Notes: generated from the sequence alone by a model not told the origin. A stretch of 64,000 bases of DNA from Micromonospora eburnea (GCF_900090225.1 NZ_FMHY01000002.1:7068001-7132000), one strand, 5' to 3'; numbered from the stretch's first letter, positions 1 to 8,227 are shown. Translations and numbers: made by a program.

Positions 1-588
1 GTCTTCTACCTGAGCACCTTCTCCAAGACTTTCGCGCCCGGCCTGCGGGTGGGCTGGATCCTCGCCCCGCACGCCGTGCGCGACAAGCTGGTCATCGCCA
101 GCGAGGCGCAGATCCTCTGCCCAAGCGGATACGCGCAGGCCGCCGTCGCGACGTACCTCGGCACCATGCCCTGGCGGGAGCAGCTCAAGGTCTATCGGGA
201 GATCTACCGGGAACGCCGCGATGCCATGCTCGGCGCGCTGGCCGACCTGATGCCGGCCGGCACCACCTGGACCACCCCGGGCGGCGGCCTGTTCGTCTGG
301 GCGACTCTGCCCGACGGCCTGGACGCCAAGGCGATGATGCCCCGCGCCATCGCCGCCCGAGTCGCGTACGTCCCGGGTACCGGCTTCTACGCCGACGGCA
401 CCGGGGTCGGCAACATGCGGCTCAACTTCTCCTTCCCCCCGCCCGAGCGGATCCGGGAGGGCGTCCGCCGGCTGGCCGGCGTGATGGGGCAGGAGATCGC
501 CATGCGCAAGGTCTTCGGCGCGGTCGGCGGCTCGGGGCCGCGGCGCCGGCAGGGTGCCTCGGACGCGCCCGGTCCCGACTTGGCATGA
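1..588 (+). CDS. PLP-dependent class I/II aminotransferase, C-terminal part (5' end outside window)
   Basis: The window opens inside this gene; 195 residues are visible, in frame from base 1. The fragment begins at the pyridoxal-phosphate lysine motif STFSKTFAPGLRVGW, with the Schiff-base lysine at visible residue 9, as in fold-type I aminotransferases of the MocR/LysN/2-aminoadipate type. Downstream motifs GGGLFVWATLP and a final segment with MRLNFSFPPPERI fit the small domain of this family, where the arginine binds the substrate carboxylate. The last 25 residues are a low-complexity tail. It is followed after 7 bases by the D-Ala-D-Ala ligase family gene on the same strand, so co-transcription is likely. 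Substrate cannot be told from the fragment. Family is confident, specificity unknown. Confidence 0.88.
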   Translation, partial: VFYLSTFSKTFAPGLRVGWILAPHAVRDKLVIASEAQILCPSGYAQAAVATYLGTMPWREQLKVYREIYRERRDAMLGALADLMPAGTTWTTPGGGLFVWATLPDGLDAKAMMPRAIAARVAYVPGTGFYADGTGVGNMRLNFSFPPPERIREGVRRLAGVMGQEIAMRKVFGAVGGSGPRRRQGASDAPGPDLA

Positions 589-595
589 TTCCCGC

Positions 596-1594
596 ATGGC
601 CGTCAGCCCCGCCACCCAGACATTCGTGACCGATCTCGCCGGCATTGACCAGCTGCACGTGCTGGTGCTCGCCGGCGGACTCTCGTACGAGCGGGACGTC
701 TCGCTCCGGTCCGGCCGGCGGGTGCTCGACGCCCTGCGGGCGGTCGGCGTGGAGGCCGAGCTGCGGGACGCGGACGTAGCTCTGCTGCCTGCCCTGACTG
801 CCGATCCGCCGGACGCCGTGGTGATCGCCCTGCACGGTGCCACCGGTGAGGACGGCTCTTTGCGTGGGGTCCTCGACCTCTGCGACGTGCCCTACGTCGG
901 CTGCGACGCCCGCGCCTCCCGGCTCGCCTGGGACAAGCCGTCCGCGAAGGCGGTGCTGCGCGAGGCCGGGATCCCCACGCCCGACTGGGTGGCCCTGCCG
1001 CACGACCGGTTCTCCGAGTTGGGCGCGGTGGCCGTGCTGGACCGGATCGTCGACCGGCTCGGCCTGCCGTTGATGGTCAAGCCGGCCCAGGGCGGCTCCG
1101 GGCTGGGCGCCGCGGTGGTCCGGGAGGCCGGGTCGCTGCCGGCCGCGATGGTCGGCTGTTTCGCGTACGACCAGACAGCGCTCGTGGAGCGCTATGTGCC
1201 GGGCATGGACGTGGCGGTCTCGGTGATCGACCTGGGCGAGGGCCCGCAGGCCCTGCCCCCGGTGGAGATCGTGCCCCGCAACGGCGTATACGACTACGCC
1301 GCCCGGTACACCGCCGGCCGGACCACCTGGCACGCGCCCGCCCGACTGGACCAGGAGACCACCGAGCGGGTCGCTGAGGTGGCCCTCGCCGCACACGGCG
1401 CGCTCGGCCTGCGCGACCTCTCCCGGGTCGACCTGATCGTCGACGCGGCCGGCCAACCGCACGTGCTGGAGGTCAACGTCTCCCCAGGGATGACCGAGAC
1501 CTCGCTGTTGCCGCTGGCCGTCCAGGCAGCCGGGCTGGACTTCGGACGGGTACTCGGCGCACTGGTCCGCCGAGCCGCCGCCCGCCCCCGGTAG
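596..1594 (+). CDS. ddl: D-alanine--D-alanine ligase family protein
   Basis: An ATP-grasp ligase of 332 residues expected to join two D-alanines (ATP-dependent, cytoplasmic) for the peptidoglycan stem peptide. Visible family features are the N-terminal GGLSYERDVSLRSG loop (residues 28-41), the ATP-grasp segment PLMVKPAQGGSGLGA and the C-terminal metal/substrate motif EVNVSPGMTETSLLP. An in-frame upstream extension to 554 exists, but it would overlap the preceding gene. ATG 596 gives the normal family length and follows a possible -10 box in the upstream stop region. The motif is SPGMTETS rather than the more usual SPGMTSHS, so a paralogue acting on another D-amino acid or depsipeptide is possible. 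It lies in tandem with the aminotransferase. Confidence 0.85.
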   Translation: MAVSPATQTFVTDLAGIDQLHVLVLAGGLSYERDVSLRSGRRVLDALRAVGVEAELRDADVALLPALTADPPDAVVIALHGATGEDGSLRGVLDLCDVPYVGCDARASRLAWDKPSAKAVLREAGIPTPDWVALPHDRFSELGAVAVLDRIVDRLGLPLMVKPAQGGSGLGAAVVREAGSLPAAMVGCFAYDQTALVERYVPGMDVAVSVIDLGEGPQALPPVEIVPRNGVYDYAARYTAGRTTWHAPARLDQETTERVAEVALAAHGALGLRDLSRVDLIVDAAGQPHVLEVNVSPGMTETSLLPLAVQAAGLDFGRVLGALVRRAAARPR

Positions 1595-1615
1595 GACCTG
1601 TCCGGGCGGTTCGCC

Positions 1616-2329
1616 TCAGCCCGGCCGCTGCCCCGTCGTCGAATCGTCCGACGGCTCGGGGATCTCCCCGGCGGCCTCGATCACCGAGATCGTCTCCTCG
1701 TCGACGATCTCCACCTCCGCCTCCGCCGGCGCGGAGAGGCTCGATGGAGCCTGCCACTGAATCCGGGGCGGTTCCGCGAGCGGACGGCCGCCGAACTCGG
1801 CCAGCCACGCGGCGACCAGAGCCAGGTTCTCCCGCCACTGCGCCTCGGAGATCGGGGGCAGGATCGAGTCCCACAGGGACAGGAACGTGCCCCGCAGTTG
1901 CAGTCGCCCGTACGGCCGCGCGAGAAACCACATGTGCAGGTGCGCCGAGCCGTCACCCCAGCGGTTGACGTGCACCCGGGCGACGCCGTCCAACGAACGG
2001 ATGGCGCGTTCCAGACGGACCGTCATCACGCCCAGCTCGGCCGCGAGCAGGTTCGGCAGATCGCCGAGATCAAGGTGGGATCGGGACTCCAGGATCAGCA
2101 CCATCGGCAGGCCGGTGGGCCGGTCCATCGCGCGTACCCGCCACCGTTCACCGACCCAGATGTACGCCTCGTCGGGGGCACCGCAGGCGGTGCATTCCCG
2201 GTTTCCCTCGCCGCGGCGGGGCGGTTCGACCGGTACCGGATCGTCGAGCTGCTTGACCCGAAGGTCGCCCTCGAAGGGGAAGGAGGGCCATTGAGTGAAG
2301 TCCGGAACTGAGGGAGGGGTGTCCTGCAC
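1616..2329 (-). CDS. HIT-like domain protein
   Basis: A 237-residue protein with a histidine-triad-like core. The motif SAHLHMWFLARP follows HVNRWGDG, resembling the catalytic HxHxH strand of HIT nucleotide hydrolases/transferases, although the triad here reads H-L-H-M-W and not the strict HxHxHxx. An N-terminal CTACG segment could bind metal together with other residues. The C-terminal 40 residues are acidic and disordered. It is convergent with ddl (21 bp apart). GTG 2329 is preceded by a TAGGGT box seven bases upstream, so the mRNA is probably leaderless. Family is moderately sure; substrate is unknown. Confidence 0.72.
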   Translation of the reverse strand: MQDTPPSVPDFTQWPSFPFEGDLRVKQLDDPVPVEPPRRGEGNRECTACGAPDEAYIWVGERWRVRAMDRPTGLPMVLILESRSHLDLGDLPNLLAAELGVMTVRLERAIRSLDGVARVHVNRWGDGSAHLHMWFLARPYGRLQLRGTFLSLWDSILPPISEAQWRENLALVAAWLAEFGGRPLAEPPRIQWQAPSSLSAPAEAEVEIVDEETISVIEAAGEIPEPSDDSTTGQRPG

Positions 2330-2336
2330 GACGCTG

Positions 2337-2365
2337 ACCCTAGCCCAGTTGTCGATCCCTGTCCC
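2337..2365 (-). promoter_or_regulatory. Leaderless promoter for the HIT gene
   Basis: On the minus strand a TAGGGT -10 box (2337-2342) ends seven bases before the GTG start at 2329. That places the transcription start on or next to the start codon. A weak GGGACA-like -35 box sits about 17 bases further upstream (2360-2365). Confidence 0.5.
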
Positions 2366-2413
2366 TACCTCATTCGCCGTGCACCGAGCGCCCCTTCTCG
2401 GTCACGGCCAGGG

Positions 2414-2540
2414 TTATCCACCGGGTTGTCCACAGGCCGCTGAGATCGCCACCACACCGCGTCATCCACAGGTCAGTACGGGTTTCAGCACTCTGTTTCA
2501 CGTGAAACGAGGCCGCCCTGTGGAAAACAGCTGTGGATAA
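2414..2540. promoter_or_regulatory. DnaA-box cluster overlapping a parS site
   Basis: Candidate DnaA boxes: TTATCCACC 2414-2422, TTGTCCACA 2426-2434 (perfect actinobacterial box), TCATCCACA 2462-2470, TGTGGAAAA 2519-2527 (weak) and TGTGGATAA 2532-2540 (perfect box in reverse). A parS site lies in the middle at 2494. The cluster is about 11 kb from oriC and upstream of the HIT gene. It could titrate DnaA or couple initiation to ParB loading; function is inferred. Confidence 0.6.
2494..2509. other. parS site 1 (ParB-binding centromere)
   Basis: TGTTTCACGTGAAACG contains the perfect 14-bp palindrome GTTTCACGTGAAAC, the conserved ParB/Spo0J parS core. It lies 1.8 kb from parB and between DnaA boxes. 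Confidence 0.95.
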
Positions 2541-3110
2541 CCCAGAGTGGACGCCGCGCCCCGCGCCGTCCACTGATTGCGAACTCTTCTCCCTTAACGA
2601 TCGAACCGATGATCGGCACCGGCCTCCGGACCCCCTTTTGCCGCTTGGCTGCCCGGATCCAGTCCACTCCGCCTTTCGAGGGCCCACTTGGCACCACGCG
2701 GTCCGCTCTCAGCATCACGGATGCTGAGGCGCGCGGCTGGCCGACCGGCCCTTGGGCGCGCCCGTTCCGGTTCGGCGCTCGGGTGGAGGTGGGCGGTTCG
2801 GCTTCCGCTGCCCGAGGCGGGCCAACACCGGTCGAATGGCGGTCGCGGGATAGGGCGGGTTCTCCGCCGGGCGGGACGGGTCCGGACGGACTGATCCGTC
2901 CTGGCGGCGCCGTGCGTCGTGAAGCAGCAGAGCGAGCGCCGTATGGCGTGCCCGACGTTGCCGGCTGTGCTGGCTGGCGATGCCGTCGGCAGGGTCGGTG
3001 CGAAGCCACGAGGGCCGACTGGTTGGAGGCAGGCAGCGGAGTGAGCCCTTCGCGCCATCCCTCTCATCCCCCGCGTACACCCGGTCTCAGCCCGCGGGCA
3101 ACCGCCCGAG

Positions 3111-3126
3111 TGTTTCACGTGAAACA
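3111..3126. other. parS site 2
   Basis: TGTTTCACGTGAAACA is a perfect 16-bp parS palindrome in the gene-free stretch downstream of parB. Confidence 0.97.
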
Positions 3127-3429
3127 GGCCGTCTACTCGTGCTCATCCCCCGCCGCGAGGGCGTCAGTCGAGTCCGATCACTGCCGTGATGCCGCCCGGA
3201 TGTCGTCCTGTGCCGAGCACTGATGCGCCGCCGAGCAGGCGGCGATTGGCGCGGGACCTCCCGGGTACGTACACGTCGAATCAACCGGCCTGCGGCAGGT
3301 TTCGCCAACGGGCGTGACTGATCGCGCCCCCGCCGCCGTCGATCCCAGCCTCGGAATTGGCGGCAAGGACCGCATTGGCGTTCCCCTTGACAGCCCCGGT
3401 TCATGTGAACCAGGGGAGTCTGTCGGCAC

Positions 3430-3445
3430 TGTTTCACGTGAAACG
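3430..3445. other. parS site 3
   Basis: TGTTTCACGTGAAACG carries the full 14-bp core. A degenerate half-conserved palindrome (GGTTCATGTGAACC) lies 19 bases upstream at 3398-3411 and is not counted as a site. Confidence 0.95.
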
Positions 3446-3917
3446 GTCGGCCTGTTACGGCGGCCGACCAGTTCGAGGTGCCAGCCGGCGCGCCACCGCC
3501 CCAGAGCCTGAGCCGGTCGTCGGGACCGCCTGTCCAGGACGCCCGGTCGCCAGCGGCCAATCGCGCCCGCATCGTCAGCATGACAGGCGGAGATGGAATG
3601 GCCGCTTCTCGGTCGGCCAGCGGTTGGCCGACATCGGCTGCCTGGCGACCGGAGCCGGAGCGATCCTCGACCGTAGCCCCCACTCGACGCCGTCACTTCG
3701 GCCGCAGCCCTGCTCGGCACTGCCACTTCTACTGCGGCTCCTGCTCGCCGCCCTCGCTACTGCCACCCCGGTGCACCGCCGGCCAAGGCAGGACGGCGCG
3801 GCGCACCGGCCGGGGTCGAGTCGAGGGCTCAACGCGAGCGATCGTTCGCCGCGCTTCGGCTGGCCCCCCATCCGCCGCCGGCTAACGGCCGCCCCAATCC
3901 GGGTACGCGTCTGGTCT

Positions 3918-4057
3918 GACTCGCCTTGCGGCAGGATGGGGCTGTCGCTCGCTCGATCGACTCGCCTCGCGGCAAGATGGGGCTGTCGCCCACTTGATCG
4001 ACTCGCCTCGCGGCAAGATGGAGCTGTCGCCCACTTGATCGACTCGCCTTGCGGCAT
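3918..4057. repeat. 41-bp tandem repeat, about 3.4 copies
   Basis: Units begin at 3918, 3959, 4000 and 4041 (the last truncated after about 17 bp), each starting GACTCGCCT(C/T)GCGGCA. Units 2 and 3 differ by one base, unit 1 by several. The repeat length is not a multiple of three and no gene covers it. Function is unknown; polymorphic copy number is likely. Confidence 0.85.
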
Positions 4058-4104
4058 CTTGTGGTCTCCAGGCCAAGCGAAACCGCAGTATGCCGCAAGT
4101 GGAG

Positions 4105-4240
4105 CGGGCCACCGACCACGCCGGACCACCGACCACGCCGGGCCACCCACCAAGCCGGACCACCGACCACGCCGGGCCACCCACCAAGCCGGACCACCCA
4201 CCAAGCCGGACCACCCACCACGCCGGGCCACCGACCAGGA
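4105..4240. repeat. 17-bp tandem repeat, eight copies
   Basis: Eight contiguous copies of CGG(G/A)CCACC(G/C)ACCA(C/A)GC. Variation is confined to three positions, which suggests recent slippage amplification. It lies just downstream of the parB terminator. It has no spacers, so it is not a CRISPR array. Confidence 0.88.
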
Positions 4241-4300
4241 GTTGGGGGCCAGCCGGGCCGCCCCGGGTCCGATCCGGGGCGGCGGTCCCCGAGAACGACT

Positions 4301-4333
4301 CGACCGCGTGGCCCGCAGGGGACCACGCGGTCG
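4301..4333 (-). terminator. Terminator of the parAB operon
   Basis: An 11-bp perfect stem, CGACCGCGTGG at 4301-4311 pairing with 4323-4333 around an 11-base loop, lies 15 bp beyond the parB stop. There is no U-run, as is common in actinobacteria. Confidence 0.6.
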
Positions 4334-4348
4334 ATGGGACGGGCCGCT

Positions 4349-5377
4349 TTACTCCTCGGGCTGGTCCTCCTGGCCCACGCCGATGATCCCGACGATCCGC
4401 TCCAGGTCATCAACCGTCGCGAACTCGATGGTGATCTTGCCCTTTCGGTGGCCGATGTCGACCTTGACCCGGGTGTCGAACCGGTCGGCGAGCCGGTTGG
4501 CGAGGTCCGACAGGCCCGGCGCGTGTGGCTTCGGCCGCCGCTTCGCTGCCGGGGTCTGCGCCGGACCGTCGGCGAGCGCCAGCGCCACCAGTTCCTCGGT
4601 GGCGCGTACGGAGATGCCCTCGGCGACGATCCGCTTGGCGAGCTGTTCCTGGGCCTCGCCGTCTTCCAGGCTGAGGAGTGCCCGGGCGTGGCCGGCGGAG
4701 ATCACCCCGGCGGCGACCCGGCGTTGCACCTGGGCGGGCAGGTTCATCAGCCGGATGGTGTTCGAGATCTGCGGGCGGCTGCGGCCGATACGGCGAGCCA
4801 GCTCCTCATGGGTGGCCCCGAACTCCTCCAGGAGCTGCTGGTACGCGGCCGCCTCCTCCAGCGGGTTCAGGTTGGCCCGGTGGATGTTCTCCAGCAGCGC
4901 GTCCCGGAGCATCGCGTCGTCCCTGGTGTCGCGGACGATGGCGGGGATGCTCTCCCGGCCGACCGCCTGGGCCGCCCGCCAACGCCGCTCGCCCATGACG
5001 AGTTCGAACTTCTCGTCGTCGAGCTGGCGTACGACGATCGGCTGGAGGAACCCGACCTCCTGGATCGAGACCTTCAGCTCCTCCAGGGCGTCTTCGTCGA
5101 AGACCTGCCGTGGCTGCTTCGGGTTCGGCACGATGGCGTCGACCGGGATCTCGGCGAAGCGGGCCCCGGGCACCGGGCTCAGCTGCGGCTCGGGCTCCAC
5201 TGCCGGGGCGGCGGCAGCGGCTCCGATGGTGGCAGCCGCACCGGCCACGGGCGGGGCCGGAATCGCCGCCGCCGTCCGCTCCGGCTCGGCGGCCGCCGGG
5301 GCGCCACCCGCCACCGGCCCGGTCGGAATGAGGGCACCGAGCCCTCGGCCCAGGCCGCCACGAGGACGGTTCTTCAT
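4349..5377 (-). CDS. parB: Chromosome partitioning protein ParB
   Basis: A 342-residue ParB/Spo0J protein that binds the six parS sites in this window and spreads as a CTP-dependent sliding clamp to organise the origin. The N-terminus (MKNRPRGGLGRGLGALIP) is the ParA-interacting arginine/glycine segment. An alanine/proline linker follows (20-75). The CTP-binding domain contains PNPKQPR (85-90) and GERRWRAAQ (129-137). LLENIHRANLNPLEEA (161-176) precedes the helix-turn-helix near 190-212. The C-terminal part is the dimerisation domain. It is 27 bp downstream of parA in the same operon. ATG start at 5377, with a GGGAGG-type ribosome site just upstream. Confidence 0.98.
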   Translation of the reverse strand: MKNRPRGGLGRGLGALIPTGPVAGGAPAAAEPERTAAAIPAPPVAGAAATIGAAAAAPAVEPEPQLSPVPGARFAEIPVDAIVPNPKQPRQVFDEDALEELKVSIQEVGFLQPIVVRQLDDEKFELVMGERRWRAAQAVGRESIPAIVRDTRDDAMLRDALLENIHRANLNPLEEAAAYQQLLEEFGATHEELARRIGRSRPQISNTIRLMNLPAQVQRRVAAGVISAGHARALLSLEDGEAQEQLAKRIVAEGISVRATEELVALALADGPAQTPAAKRRPKPHAPGLSDLANRLADRFDTRVKVDIGHRKGKITIEFATVDDLERIVGIIGVGQEDQPEE

Positions 5378-5404
5378 GCGACGCCTCCCAGCGACTTCTC
5401 CGCA

Positions 5405-6775
5405 CTACGCATTCCGGCTCACCGGCTCCTTGACCCCACGCTCGGCGATCTCCTGGGCGGCCGCGAAATAGCTCGTCGCCCCCCGCGAACCGGGATCGTA
5501 GGTCATCACCGACTGGCCGTAGCTCGGCGCCTCGGAGACCCGTACGTTCCGGGGGATGACCGCCTGGAGCACCTTGTCGCCGAAGTGGTTCCGCACGTCC
5601 TGCTCCACCGCGTCGGCCAGCCGGGTACGCCGGTCGTACATGGTGAGCAGGATGGTGGAGACCTCAAGCCTCGGGTTGAGATGCTGACGAACCAGGTTGA
5701 TGTTGTTGATCAGCTGGTTGAGGCCCTCCAGCGCGTAGTACTCGCACTGGATGGGGATCAGCACCTCCTGCGCGGCGACCAGCGCGTTGACGGTCAGCAG
5801 GCCGAGCGAGGGCGGGCAGTCGATGAAGACGTAGTCGAAGTGACCCGGGTAGGCGGCGATTGCGCGGGCCAGCCGGGACTCGCGGGCGACCACCGAAACC
5901 AGCTCGATCTCGGCGCCGGCGAGGTCGATGGTGGCCGGTACGCACCACAGGTTCGGGATGCCCTCGACCGACTGCGCCACCTCCTCCAGGGGCACGCTGT
6001 CGATCAGGCAGTCGTACACGTCGGGTACGCCGGTGTGGTGTGGGACGTTGAGCCCGGTGGAGGCGTTGCCCTGCGGGTCCAGGTCGACCACCAGGACCCG
6101 GTTCCCGTGCAGGGCGAGGGACACCGCCAGGTTCACCGTGGTCGTGGTCTTTCCCACGCCGCCCTTCTGGTTCGCGACGCACATCACCCGCGTCCGTGGG
6201 GGTCGAGGCATGTTCACCTCGCCACTGGGATTCAGGATCTGCACGGCGCGCATTGCCTCCATAGCCAACGGTGGGTCATCCTCTTCGCGCGTCGGGGTTT
6301 CACGTGAAACGTACGTGCTGGCGGGGGGTTCGGCACCATAGCCGTTGTCCGGTGGCGTGTCGGACGGCGGCACCACCAGGCCGGCCACCCCGTCCGCTGC
6401 GGCCGGCGGGCCGGGCTGCTGCGGTAGGGGCGAGCCCGGCGGCTGCGGCTCATAACGTGCGGGGAGCGCCGCGTTGCCGCGCGCGTGGGCCGGACGCGGA
6501 CTGGCGACATTCGCCGGCCCGCCGGTCGGGTCATGCGGCTCCCGTGCCGGCGGTACGTTCGCCGGCACGGAGGAGGTCGGCCGCACGCCGCCCACGCCGG
6601 GCACGTCCCGAGATGCCGACGGATCGCCGTCCGCCGGGCTCGTGGCCGAGCCGTGGGACTCGTCGCCCGGCGGCCAGCCCTGGTAGTCGGTTTCACGTGA
6701 AACAGGGTCGGCGGCTGAGGGCCGTCCTCCTGGCCCGGTCACCCGCGGATCGTCGTACCTGCCGTCGTCATGCAC
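5405..6775 (-). CDS. parA: Chromosome partitioning ATPase ParA with long disordered N-terminal tail
   Basis: ParA/Soj ATPase moving the ParB-parS complex. The deviant Walker A motif NQKGGVGKTT is at residues 202-211, the Walker A' region VLVVDLDPQGNAST follows, and VFIDCPPSLG is the Walker B. The core is about 265 residues, as usual. The GTG start at 6775 adds about 190 residues rich in Pro, Ala, Gly and Asp. Codons in this tail keep the high third-position GC of real genes. Two parS sites lie inside it, each read as Val-Ser-Arg-Glu-Thr (residues 25-29 and 156-160). A shorter form from Met189 (6211) is possible; then both parS sites would be in the 5' leader. It heads the parAB operon downstream of rsmG. 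Confidence 0.95.
   Translation of the reverse strand: MHDDGRYDDPRVTGPGGRPSAADPVSRETDYQGWPPGDESHGSATSPADGDPSASRDVPGVGGVRPTSSVPANVPPAREPHDPTGGPANVASPRPAHARGNAALPARYEPQPPGSPLPQQPGPPAAADGVAGLVVPPSDTPPDNGYGAEPPASTYVSRETPTREEDDPPLAMEAMRAVQILNPSGEVNMPRPPRTRVMCVANQKGGVGKTTTTVNLAVSLALHGNRVLVVDLDPQGNASTGLNVPHHTGVPDVYDCLIDSVPLEEVAQSVEGIPNLWCVPATIDLAGAEIELVSVVARESRLARAIAAYPGHFDYVFIDCPPSLGLLTVNALVAAQEVLIPIQCEYYALEGLNQLINNINLVRQHLNPRLEVSTILLTMYDRRTRLADAVEQDVRNHFGDKVLQAVIPRNVRVSEAPSYGQSVMTYDPGSRGATSYFAAAQEIAERGVKEPVSRNA
6296..6311. other. parS site 4, inside parA
   Basis: GGTTTCACGTGAAACG holds the perfect 14-bp core at 6297-6310. It is in frame with parA and encodes VSRET (residues 156-160). Confidence 0.93.
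6689..6704. other. parS site 5, inside parA
   Basis: GGTTTCACGTGAAACA holds the perfect 14-bp core at 6690-6703. It is in frame with parA and encodes VSRET (residues 25-29), in the same reading phase as site 4. Confidence 0.93.
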
Positions 6776-7026
6776 CTGTCATCCCTGCCCGCTCCGGATG
6801 GTCGGTCCGCACCCCGTCGATCAGGCCCCACCCGCTTCCGGCGCGGCGAACGGCCCGGCGGGAATCGGTCGGGTCGGCTGCCGCCCGGCACCGCCGTTCC
6901 ACATTATCGACGCGCGGCCAGCCTACGGCGCATGGGCGCGGCGGGTCCACGTCGGGTTCGAATCGGTCAGCTACCTCGCACCGGTTGACGACGGTCGGGC
7001 CAACAGCGCGGGAACACCTGATGGCG

Positions 7027-8223
7027 TCAGCGGTCCCGGCCGGGTCCGCCGCGGCGGCGACCGCCACGCGACCGCTTCGGCCCCTTCTTCCGCACCGGAG
7101 CGACCACCCGCTCCCGGACCACCTCGATCACCACGGCCGGCGGGTCGATGACGCCGACCCCGCACCGGTGCAGCTCCGGCTCACCGCCACCGAGCCGGGT
7201 CACCGCCCCCGCGTGCTCGGCGATCTCCTCGGCCGCCGACGCGCCCTTGAGCGCCACCAACCGCCCACCGGGCACCGCGAGGGGGAGGCACCAGGCGGCC
7301 AGCCGGTCCAGCGCGGCGACCGCCCGCGCGGTCACGATGTCGGCGCTGAGCGGCGCGGTGTCGCGCGTACCGGCAGCCGCCTCCTCCGCCCGCCCCCTGA
7401 GCACCCGGACCGTGCGGGTCAGGCCGAGCTGCTGCACCGCCTCGACAAGGAAGGCGGTCCGCCGGGCGAGCGGCTCGACGAGGGTGACCGTGAGATCGGG
7501 CCGGGCGATCGCCAGCACCAGACCGGGCAGTCCGGCGCCGGAACCGACGTCGAGCACGCTCGCGCCCTCGGGGATCCGCTCGGCCATCGCCGCGCAGTTG
7601 AGCAGGTGCCGCTCCCACATGCGGGGAGCCTCGCGGGGGCCGATCAGACCGCGTACCACGCCGTCCGTCGCCAGCAGTTCGGCGTACGCGGCGGCCAGGT
7701 CGAGGCGATCGCCGAACAGGGTACGCGCGGCCTCCGCCAGCTCGGGGGGCAGTGTCGCCGCCGCAGCAGCCGGCGGCTCCTCGGTCGACCGGGCGGGATC
7801 GTCCACGACGGACGGACCAGCCGGCGACGCGGGAGGCGGGCCGGCCGGGCCACGGTCGTCACCGGCGGCCGGCTCGGCGAACAGCGGCTCGACGTCACCG
7901 ACCGGCACCGCCGCGGTTGACCCACCCGTAGCCGTCGCCGGCTCGGGCGGTCCCGAGAAGGTCGGAGTCACCTCACCGGAGGGCTCGACCGGGTGCGCCG
8001 GCGCCGGGTCGGAAGGCTGGTCCGCCGGCGTACCCGGTTCGGCGGAGAAGCTCGGGTCGGGCGAGGCGGCCTGCGCACCGGAAGGAGCCGGATCGGCCGC
8101 AGAGGTCGCCTCGCCGTCGGAGAAGACCGGGTCGACGGTCGGGTCGTGCCGGACAGGCGACGGCCCGGGTGGCGTACCACCCGGGCCGGCCACGGCATCC
8201 GCCGTCGTCTCGTCGTGGGTCAC
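7027..8223 (-). CDS. rsmG: 16S rRNA (guanine(527)-N7)-methyltransferase RsmG with N-terminal extension
   Basis: The C-terminal part, from about residue 158, is RsmG/GidB, the SAM-dependent methyltransferase of G527 in 16S rRNA. It shows the typical start LFGDRLDLAAAYAELLA, RMWERHLLNC, the SAM loop VLDVGSGAGLPGLVLA and ALKGASAAEEI. The usual length is about 210-240 residues; here GTG 8223 gives 398. The first 150 residues are Pro/Ala/Thr-rich, with four copies of a V-x-P-x-F-S/A motif spaced about 25-30 residues. It begins 4 bp after the jag stop, and the extension keeps high GC at third positions, so I take it as translated. The end has a basic KKGPKRSRGGRRRGG tail. Loss of RsmG gives low-level streptomycin resistance in other bacteria. 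Confidence 0.93.
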   Translation of the reverse strand: MTHDETTADAVAGPGGTPPGPSPVRHDPTVDPVFSDGEATSAADPAPSGAQAASPDPSFSAEPGTPADQPSDPAPAHPVEPSGEVTPTFSGPPEPATATGGSTAAVPVGDVEPLFAEPAAGDDRGPAGPPPASPAGPSVVDDPARSTEEPPAAAAATLPPELAEAARTLFGDRLDLAAAYAELLATDGVVRGLIGPREAPRMWERHLLNCAAMAERIPEGASVLDVGSGAGLPGLVLAIARPDLTVTLVEPLARRTAFLVEAVQQLGLTRTVRVLRGRAEEAAAGTRDTAPLSADIVTARAVAALDRLAAWCLPLAVPGGRLVALKGASAAEEIAEHAGAVTRLGGGEPELHRCGVGVIDPPAVVIEVVRERVVAPVRKKGPKRSRGGRRRGGPGRDR

Positions 8224-8227
8224 TCGT

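Larger units (their letters stand above)
2543..4300. other. Gene-free origin-proximal region
   Basis: The gap from the HIT gene start (2329) to the parB stop (4349) is about 2 kb, large for this otherwise dense region. Open frames in it are arginine/proline-rich and show no recognisable family on either strand, so I see no gene. It contains two further parS sites, a 41-bp tandem array and a 17-bp tandem array, annotated separately. In other actinobacteria, genes such as trxA/trxB/cwlM sit near parB; none is visible here. Confidence 0.7.

Noticed and set aside
3398..3411. Possible seventh parS (GGTTCATGTGAACC)
   Set aside because: Three mismatches to the 14-bp parS core. It may be a degraded site but is not likely to bind ParB well.
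4105..4240. CRISPR-like array
   Set aside because: Copies of 17 bp are contiguous without spacers; it is a simple tandem repeat, and no cas genes are present.
3357..5471. A 704-residue plus-strand frame over the parS/repeat region and parB
   Set aside because: It is antisense to parB and includes the tandem repeats; composition is arginine/serine-rich with no family resemblance.
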